The notes under the pieces were generated by a model, which saw only the letters and a list, made by a program, of their open reading frames with translations, was not told the DNA's origin and searched no databases. From the NCBI GenBank assembly GCA_035559535.1, contig DATMBG010000012.1, positions 186,001-250,000 on the forward strand: DNA of 64,000 nt, in the 5' to 3' direction. Each line of letters opens with the position of its first letter. The first letter of the stretch is position 1. Shown one piece after another: positions 58,763 through 64,000 of this stretch. A program made the translations under genes and the position numbers. The stretch comes from Candidatus Limnocylindrales bacterium. GTDB taxonomy: Bacteria > Moduliflexota > Moduliflexia > Moduliflexales > JAUQPW01.

Positions 58763-59023
58763 TTATTGAGGTTTTTTTCTTATCCTTTCATAGGGATAGT
58801 GACCGATAATGTGGGTACGCATATATTGTCCTTTAGATTCAGCCGTTATCAAGCCTTCGTACAGTTCCCTGGATATATGGAAGTAACGATAAATACCCCC
58901 TGTACGGAAGACTACTTCTAGAATCTGGGCCGCATCATCATATCCAACGGCATAGAGCATGGTCGAATCAACCTTGGTTAATTGCCGAATGCCCTTCCCG
59001 TTAGAGTCTGTCTTTTCTATCAT
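58763..59023 (-). CDS. KTSC-domain protein
   Basis: An 86-residue protein whose core (VDSTMLYAVGYDDAAQILEV, YRYFHISRELYEGL, SKGQYMRTHI) is a KTSC domain, found alone or with nucleic-acid enzymes such as lysyl-tRNA synthetase-like proteins. The role is uncertain. Its ATG overlaps the stop of the upstream peptidase gene (ATGA). Confidence 0.82.
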   Translation of the reverse strand: MIEKTDSNGKGIRQLTKVDSTMLYAVGYDDAAQILEVVFRTGGIYRYFHISRELYEGLITAESKGQYMRTHIIGHYPYERIRKKPQ

Positions 59024-60510
59024 CCTAAGTACCTGCTGAGTCGTTCCTTAATCCCATCCAAAGAAATTTCTCCTATCCCAATCCTCTGAGCCAGCTCCTC
59101 CAGAGTATATCGCTGCCCGTACTTCCAGATATTGAGAAGAAATTCTCCGGCATGGGGATTTCGAAACCAGTCTTCATCAAAATTCTCGGTGAGAAACCAG
59201 CTTAACTGGGCCTCAAAGATCCAGGCCCTGAGATATCGAGCGGCGTAAAAGTACGAATCTACATCATAAAGATAATGATCGGAATCATATACCACTTTAC
59301 AGGCGTCGGTTAAGAGCTCTCGATAAACCTCTTTCTTGCCACTTAAGGAGCCTCCATCATGGAGGAAAAGTTCATAGGCCAGTTTAGCCCCATATCGGCG
59401 AAGGAAATAAAGATATTTGAGGTGTAGAAGCTGGAGGAAATTCTGGGTTTCTTTCCCCATATCCAGATAGCGCTTCAGCCAAAGCGGATTCAATATCATG
59501 TGCTCTAGTGTAAAAGCGTGGGCTTCCGTAACAGAACTATCTCCTAACCAGCGAAACTCAAAAGGCTCCTCGTGGGAGGTATATCCGAAATGTAAGGAAT
59601 GACCCAATTCATGAAGGAAAGCCCGATAATCTTCCACACCGCCTCGGGGTAAGATAACCAAAATAACCTGATCCGGTACATCGAGAGTGGCACAAAAGGC
59701 CCGAGGAGATTTACTTGGACGTGGTTCTGTATCAAAGGTAATCCGACCTTCTGCCGTAATATCCAGTTTTAAAGCCTCACTCCATCGTCGCATCAAAGGG
59801 ATCATCCAGCCTTTAGGGAAAAAGTTGTCATATTCGTGGAAACGAAAGAAATAGGCCAAATCGGATTTTTGTGCTTCCCGGAGCTTTAATCCCATTTTTT
59901 TATTAAGGGCCCAACTTAAAACATCCACATACAACTCTTCCGTTTCAGAGAGAAATTTTTGCATCTGATTATTTAAACTTTTTAAATCAATTCCGCTTAA
60001 CTTTTGAAACTGATCTGTATAATTAGAAAATCCCAGTTTGCCGACCTGATCGTAGGTTCGTTCCCAGGATTCTTCCAGCAGTGGATTCAATTCTCGGATA
60101 ACCTTCCTCTGCCCCTGGTAAATCAAGGCTCGTCGCTCCCGGTTTTGTTCATTGGCTAAGGCTACTTCGGCCCTTCGAAAAGGGATTTCTTCTTCCCGAG
60201 GAAGCTTAACGGTCGCTTTAGCTTCCAAAGTAAGAATTTTGTCGGTGAGATGGTTAATCTCCCTTCTCTGATGGGCCACGGTTAAATACTCGTACAAGAA
60301 GTTTAGTCGCTTTCGTTCCTCTCCCTCTGATTTGACAAGATCGGTTTTGAGGGTCTCTAAGGTTTCTTCTGTAAAAAGATTTGTATATTTGAGGTAAACA
60401 TCAGAAAGCCGACTCTCTTCTTTTAAGCCGGCCCGGTTCTGGTATAATTCCTGGTTGGATTCTTTGATAAAACTTTCGGTTTTATTACGAATGTCCAGGG
60501 TAGTTTTCAT
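59020..60510 (-). CDS. M3-family oligoendopeptidase-like metallopeptidase
   Basis: About 496 residues, helical, with the zinc motif FLHELGHSLHFGYT (HExxH) and a downstream Glu helix (VTEAHAFTLEHMILNP) as in M3 peptidases and oligoendopeptidase F. It cleaves short peptides in the cytosol. No signal peptide. The frame extends to 60555, but those 15 residues fall in a repeat, so ATG 60510 (MKTTLDIRNK) is chosen. Confidence 0.87.
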   Translation of the reverse strand: MKTTLDIRNKTESFIKESNQELYQNRAGLKEESRLSDVYLKYTNLFTEETLETLKTDLVKSEGEERKRLNFLYEYLTVAHQRREINHLTDKILTLEAKATVKLPREEEIPFRRAEVALANEQNRERRALIYQGQRKVIRELNPLLEESWERTYDQVGKLGFSNYTDQFQKLSGIDLKSLNNQMQKFLSETEELYVDVLSWALNKKMGLKLREAQKSDLAYFFRFHEYDNFFPKGWMIPLMRRWSEALKLDITAEGRITFDTEPRPSKSPRAFCATLDVPDQVILVILPRGGVEDYRAFLHELGHSLHFGYTSHEEPFEFRWLGDSSVTEAHAFTLEHMILNPLWLKRYLDMGKETQNFLQLLHLKYLYFLRRYGAKLAYELFLHDGGSLSGKKEVYRELLTDACKVVYDSDHYLYDVDSYFYAARYLRAWIFEAQLSWFLTENFDEDWFRNPHAGEFLLNIWKYGQRYTLEELAQRIGIGEISLDGIKERLSRYLG

Positions 60511-60518
60511 GGATTGGC

Positions 60519-60580
60519 CCGTTATCCATAGTTCGTTGTCCGTTGTATAAAACAAAGAACAACAGACGACGGACTGAATA
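60519..60580. repeat. heptad-like hairpin upstream of the M3 peptidase gene
   Basis: GTTCGTT GTCCGTT GTATAA (60519-60549) faces AACAACAGACGACGGACT (60557-60580). The unit resembles the hairpin at 22061-22154. It lies in the leader of the M3 gene. Confidence 0.6.
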
Positions 60581-60838
60581 CGCTTCTATCACTTTTATCT
60601 TTATTATGTATAATGGTAAGAATTCCAGGCCCTGTCAACCTTAAATCCTTGACAAAAGATCCCTAGGGCCAGAATGAACCGGAAGATGACTAACAACCCA
60701 ACCACCCCACTTGCCTTATTTGAGGAGTTACCTTCAGGTATCCCAGACGCAAAATCGGAGATTATCTCCCAAACCGGAACCTGAAATAGGTTGAAAAATT
60801 TATATGGGCCTCTGAAAAGATCATTAAAAAAATAAAAC

Positions 60839-60867
60839 TTGACATCAACCCCTCTTTTACGTAAAGT
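60839..60867 (+). promoter_or_regulatory. possible nuoJKL promoter
   Basis: TTGACA (60839-60844), a 17-base spacer and TAAAGT (60862-60867), identical in boxes and spacing to 17507-17535. About 320 bases before nuoJ. Confidence 0.45.
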
Positions 60868-61116
60868 TTGTTATACATTTCACGATGACCCGGAGGTTTC
60901 TTCTGAATTTCCTTAGAGTTTTATAGAGAGCTTCTAAAAAAGTTATCAACAACCACCTTTTTCCAACTTCTAAAAAAGGCTTCTTCTTCATCTTGACAAT
61001 GACGAGATAACTGAGTATTTTTTCGACTTAGTGAGTCAAAGAAATGAAAGAATTTTAAGTTATCTTTAAAGTGGTTCAGGTCCATTAAATACCCTGGAAA
61101 ACAACCAATCACTTTG

Positions 61117-61172
61117 TGTTTGAATAGGAGGGATACTTCTGTAAAGAAGTATCCCCCCGTATATTCAAACAT
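61117..61172 (+). promoter_or_regulatory. long leader hairpin directly before nuoJ
   Basis: TTTGAATA and GGGATACTTC (61119-61139) pair with GAAGTATCCC and TATTCAAA (61145-61169). The stem ends about 15 bases before the nuoJ TTG and could control its translation, or be a mobile-repeat remnant. Confidence 0.55.
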
Positions 61173-61184
61173 CTGAAAAAAGAT

Positions 61185-61682
61185 TTGACGGCTTTTCTTA
61201 TATTTTCAACCCTGGCAATTCTGGGAGCTCTTTTAACTGTAACGGCCCGTAATCCGATTTACAGTGTTTTATTCCTGGCTATGACTTTTCTTCAAATTAG
61301 TGGTCTCTATGCTCTCCTCCAGGCTGAATTTATTGCCATTGTCCAGATAGCTGTATATGCCGGGGCAATTATGGTGCTTTTTCTCTTTGTGGTTATGTTT
61401 TTAGATGTAAAGGAAATCGCGACGGAGAAAAATTTCCATCCTATTGCCCCTGTTTGTTTAATTCTAGCGTTAGCCCTTCTAGGGGAGTTCCTGGTTTTCA
61501 TTTTCCATAAGCCTTCCCGTGAAGGAGGACTTTCCGAGACGGTAGCCGCAGTTGGTCAAATTTATGGTACTGCCGAGAATATCGGAAGCGCCTTATTTAG
61601 TCAGTATCTACTTCCTTTTGAGATTGCCTCTCTTCTTCTGCTTATGGCCATTGTTGGAGCCGTTGTCCTGGCAAAACGTTAA
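61185..61682 (+). CDS. nuoJ: NADH-quinone oxidoreductase subunit J
   Basis: A 165-residue complex I membrane subunit with five helices. LTVTARNPIYSVLFLAMTFL and AEFIAIVQIAVYAGAIMVLF contain the conserved loop and pi-bulge helix. The start is TTG with a weak A-rich RBS. It is the first nuo gene of this cluster; nuoA-I are not upstream, so complex I genes are split in this genome. Confidence 0.92.
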   Translation: MTAFLIFSTLAILGALLTVTARNPIYSVLFLAMTFLQISGLYALLQAEFIAIVQIAVYAGAIMVLFLFVVMFLDVKEIATEKNFHPIAPVCLILALALLGEFLVFIFHKPSREGGLSETVAAVGQIYGTAENIGSALFSQYLLPFEIASLLLLMAIVGAVVLAKR

Positions 61683-61686
61683 TTTT

Positions 61687-61760
61687 AAAGTAAAACCTAA
61701 AAGGTAAGGTGTAAAACTGTCGAGGTGACTTTTTACGCTTTACGTTTTATGTTTTACGGT
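61687..61760. repeat. heptad-repeat hairpin (nuoJ-nuoK)
   Basis: GTAAAACCTAAAAGGTAAGG (61689-61717) faces TTTTTACG CTTTACG TTTTATG TTTTACG (61730-61760). Same TTTACG unit as 21429-21505. It fills the gap inside the nuo operon. Confidence 0.75.
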
Positions 61761-61770
61761 AAACCGATTC

Positions 61771-62079
61771 ATGTCACCTGTACCTTTGTCCTACTATCTG
61801 GTGGTCAGTACCGTTATTTTTTTCATTGGAATGTTGGGTGTTTTAACCCGCAGAAATGTAATCATCATCCTGATGTCTATTGAGCTTATGCTCAACGCGG
61901 CGAATATTAACTTTATAACTTTTTCCTATTATTTAAACTCCCTTCGGGGTCAGATTTTTGTTTTTTTTGTTATGACCGTAGCCGCAGCCGAGGCAGCGGT
62001 CGGATTGGCGGTTATTGTTTATCTTTTTCGAAACAAAAATACGGTCAACGACGATGAGTTTAGCTTAATGCGCTGGTAA
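61771..62079 (+). CDS. nuoK: NADH-quinone oxidoreductase subunit K
   Basis: A 102-residue, three-helix complex I subunit. The two conserved membrane glutamates needed for proton pumping are in [14 protein letters not shown] and [13 protein letters not shown]-like [14 protein letters not shown]. The C-terminal tail is [11 protein letters not shown]. It lies between nuoJ and nuoL, each separated by a hairpin repeat. Confidence 0.95.
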   Translation: MSPVPLSYYLVVSTVIFFIGMLGVLTRRNVIIILMSIELMLNAANINFITFSYYLNSLRGQIFVFFVMTVAAAEAAVGLAVIVYLFRNKNTVNDDEFSLMRW

Positions 62080-62086
62080 AACCTGT

Positions 62087-62160
62087 TAGATGATGGGTAT
62101 TGGATGACAAGTTTACCCTATTTCTTCTTTATCACCCAGTACCCATCACCCGGTGTTCAT
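62087..62160. repeat. heptad-repeat hairpin (nuoK-nuoL)
   Basis: GATGATGGGTATTGGATGA (62089-62107) faces ATCACCC AGTACCC ATCACCC (62131-62151) at about 15 of 18 positions. It occupies the gap before nuoL. Confidence 0.65.
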
Positions 62161-62170
62161 TACTTTCTTT

Positions 62171-64000
62171 ATGGAAACCATGTTATGGGTGATCCCGGCG
62201 TTACCTCTTCTAGCGAGTATTGTAACCATCTTATGGGGTAAGCGCTGGATTCGAGAAAAAAGCCACTGGCTTCCGTGTATAGGAGTGGGGATTTCATTTC
62301 TTCTTTCTCTGATTACGTTTTTCCAGGTATGGAATCGAGGGACCCTTCAGCAGGTTCTCTACTCCTGGATCTCCTCTGGAGATTTTCAGGTGAATCTGAC
62401 TTTACAGGTAGATCCTTTAACAGCGATGATGGTGGTAGTGGTTTCTGGAGTTAGCTTTCTGATCCATATTTACTCCATCGGATATATGCATGGGGATGAG
62501 GGCTATCATCGCTTTTTCAGCTTTATTTCCCTGTTTACGTTTTCCATGCTGATGCTCGTCATGTCTGCCAATTTTCTCCTGCTTTATGTATTTTGGGAAG
62601 CCGTAGGGCTATGCTCCTATTTATTGATCGGCCACTGGTATTATAAAAAATCGGCGGCCGATGCCGGAAAGAAAGCTTTTATTGTTAACCGGGTCGGAGA
62701 CTTTGGATTTGGGTTGGGGGTTATGTTATTGTTTACGACTTTTGGAACCCTGGATTATCGGACCATATTTTCTCGATCCGGGGAATTCGTCGGTAAGACT
62801 TTCACCCTTTTTGGGATAGAATTTGATTTACTAACCCTCACCTGTCTGTTGCTTTTTATGGGGGCTATAGGAAAATCGGCCCAGTTTCCCCTTCACGTAT
62901 GGTTACCGGATGCCATGGAAGGTCCTACCCCGGTCAGTGCTCTTATCCATGCTGCAACCATGGTTACAGCCGGGGTGTATCTGGTTGCCCGCTGTTACCC
63001 CCTTTATAATCTGGCCCCCAAGGCTTTATTCACCGTCGCCCTCATAGGTGGCTTCACGGCCTTCTTTGCAGCCACCATCGGTTTAGTACAAAACGATATT
63101 AAGCGGGTTTTAGCCTATTCTACCATCAGTCAGTTGGGTTATATGTTCATGGCCTTAGGGGCTGGTGCCTATGTAGCTGCCATCTTCCATCTGGTTACCC
63201 ATGCTTTTTTTAAAGCCCTTTTATTCCTGGCTTCAGGAAGCGTGATTCACGCCCTGGGGGGCGAGCAAGATATGCGGAATATGGGAGGACTTAAAGATAA
63301 AATACCGGGAACCTATTGGACCTTTTTAATAGGTGCCCTGGCCCTTGCCGGTATACCTCCTCTGGCAGGCTTCTGGAGTAAAGATGAAATTTTGATGGGA
63401 ACCTTTCAGGCAGAATACTATGTTTTCTGGATCTTAGGGTCCGCAACGGCTTTTATGACGGCATTTTACATTTTCAGGTTAATTTTTATGACCTTTTTTG
63501 GAGACTTTCGAGGTAGGCACGGGGTTGAGCATCCTGTTCATGAGTCCCCTCCGGTCATGCTTTATCCGTTAATCATTCTGGCTATTTTATCGATCTTTGC
63601 CGGATGGATGCTGGGATTTCCTCCAGAACATGGATTTATCCATACTTTCCTGGCTCCAACTCTGGCCGAAACGCAAAGTACTGCTTTCCCGCACGAGGTA
63701 ACTCAAGGAGGTACCGGACTCATGTTTTTCTCGATTCTTGTGGCAGCCCTGGGGATCTTGACCGCCTGGATATTTTACGTAAAAAGACCGGAAATGCCCC
63801 TAAAGCTCGCAGAGACTTACCCCTCCACCTATGACTGGCTGCTTCATAAATATTGGTTCGATGAAATGTACGATGCCTTATTTGTGAATCCGACGAAGCA
63901 GTTTGCTAACTTCCTCTGGCAAGGTTTTGATAATTCCCTTATAGATGGTGTTATAAACGGTATTGCCCGTGGTATAGACCTTATGAGTGCTAAGCTACGA
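62171..64000 (+). CDS. nuoL: NADH-quinone oxidoreductase subunit L (partial, runs off the window)
   Basis: The frame from ATG 62171 (METMLWVIPALPLLASI) stays open to base 64000, 610 codons, with no stop. It encodes the antiporter-like subunit at the distal end of complex I: SIGYMHGDEGYHRFFSF, LLYVFWEAVGLCSYLLIG with the key Glu, KKAFIVNRVGDFGF, QFPLHVWLPDAMEGPTPVSA and the Lys-bearing HAATMVTAGVYLVAR. Only the C-terminal helix region is missing. Confidence 0.95.
   Translation, partial: METMLWVIPALPLLASIVTILWGKRWIREKSHWLPCIGVGISFLLSLITFFQVWNRGTLQQVLYSWISSGDFQVNLTLQVDPLTAMMVVVVSGVSFLIHIYSIGYMHGDEGYHRFFSFISLFTFSMLMLVMSANFLLLYVFWEAVGLCSYLLIGHWYYKKSAADAGKKAFIVNRVGDFGFGLGVMLLFTTFGTLDYRTIFSRSGEFVGKTFTLFGIEFDLLTLTCLLLFMGAIGKSAQFPLHVWLPDAMEGPTPVSALIHAATMVTAGVYLVARCYPLYNLAPKALFTVALIGGFTAFFAATIGLVQNDIKRVLAYSTISQLGYMFMALGAGAYVAAIFHLVTHAFFKALLFLASGSVIHALGGEQDMRNMGGLKDKIPGTYWTFLIGALALAGIPPLAGFWSKDEILMGTFQAEYYVFWILGSATAFMTAFYIFRLIFMTFFGDFRGRHGVEHPVHESPPVMLYPLIILAILSIFAGWMLGFPPEHGFIHTFLAPTLAETQSTAFPHEVTQGGTGLMFFSILVAALGILTAWIFYVKRPEMPLKLAETYPSTYDWLLHKYWFDEMYDALFVNPTKQFANFLWQGFDNSLIDGVINGIARGIDLMSAKLR

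Larger units (their letters stand above)
60581..61184. other. 604-base divergent intergenic region before nuoJ
   Basis: No gene is convincing. It contains a plus-strand promoter near 60839 and a long hairpin at 61117-61172. An 83-codon minus-strand frame here has no recognisable features and spans the hairpin. Confidence 0.5.

Noticed and set aside
60921-61172. 83-codon minus-strand frame upstream of nuoJ
   Set aside because: It spans the nuoJ leader hairpin, has no recognisable motif and lacks an RBS.

Overview
This window comes from a diderm, LPS-making bacterium of moderate GC (mid-40s % by eye). It carries lipid A genes (lpxA, lpxD, fabZ), outer-membrane biogenesis genes (bamA, skp, lolC/lolD, lnt), KDO activation (kdsB) and the rod-shape genes mreBCD. 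The mixture of an lnt-prfB-lysS-lolCD-bamA-skp-lpxD-fabZ-lpxA block (typical of Deltaproteobacteria, Nitrospirota and NC10-like lineages) with HspR, McsA/McsB, MglA-like GTPases, an ArsA-Hsp20 ATPase and long-form HisG points to a deep-branching, probably uncultivated Gram-negative lineage. I cannot name the phylum from this sequence alone.

Layout. 0.2-3.1 kb: an RpoD/RpoS-type sigma factor, a strong promoter with a possible structured RNA, queG and a glycosyltransferase. 3.3-10.3 kb: an unusual signalling block made of a kinase-FHA-GAF-cyclase fusion whose kinase and cyclase active sites are both degenerate, an acidic coiled-coil protein with a C-terminal zinc ribbon, and an MglA-like GTPase with a long acidic tail. 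10.4-13.2 kb: a heat-shock unit (HspR-type operator/promoter, dnaJ, hspR, a second sigma factor). 13.2-17.2 kb: a Wzt-like ABC ATPase and mreB-mreC-mreD, all on the minus strand. 17.8 kb: thrB. 18.9-32.8 kb: a 12-gene minus-strand outer-membrane operon with the protein-arginine kinase pair mcsA/mcsB inside it and a classic +1 frameshift in prfB. 33.3-39 kb: a second MglA-like GTPase, ArsA-Hsp20, hisC-hisH and a receiver-histidine kinase. 39.2-46.5 kb: ribBA, a DegS-like protease, sirohaem/haem genes, a lone fumarase beta subunit, an SDR and an acyl-CoA ligase. 46.5-49 kb: kdsB-pyrG. 49-50 kb: a repeat-rich noncoding stretch. 50-60.5 kb: ferredoxin, a putative metallopeptidase, enoyl-CoA hydratase-like, MATE, hisG, Gfo/Idh, LysM, DUF169, a small outer-membrane barrel, KTSC and M3 peptidase genes. 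61.2-64 kb: nuoJ-nuoK-nuoL, the last cut by the window end.

The most striking non-genic feature is a set of about 14 intergenic hairpins. Each arm is a quasi-tandem run of 7- or 8-base units and the two arms are reverse complements. The unit sequence differs from hairpin to hairpin (TTTACGT-like, GTCCGTG-like, TATGGGAG-like, CAATGAT-like), so architecture rather than sequence is conserved. They sit between co-directional genes and often overlap the upstream gene's stop codon. A second family of short palindromes (GTAGGGGCG...CGCCCSTAC), a 52-bp and a 42-bp perfect palindrome and a 280-bp MITE-like element add to this repeat load. Repeat runs create false N-terminal extensions of pyrG and the sirohaem gene.
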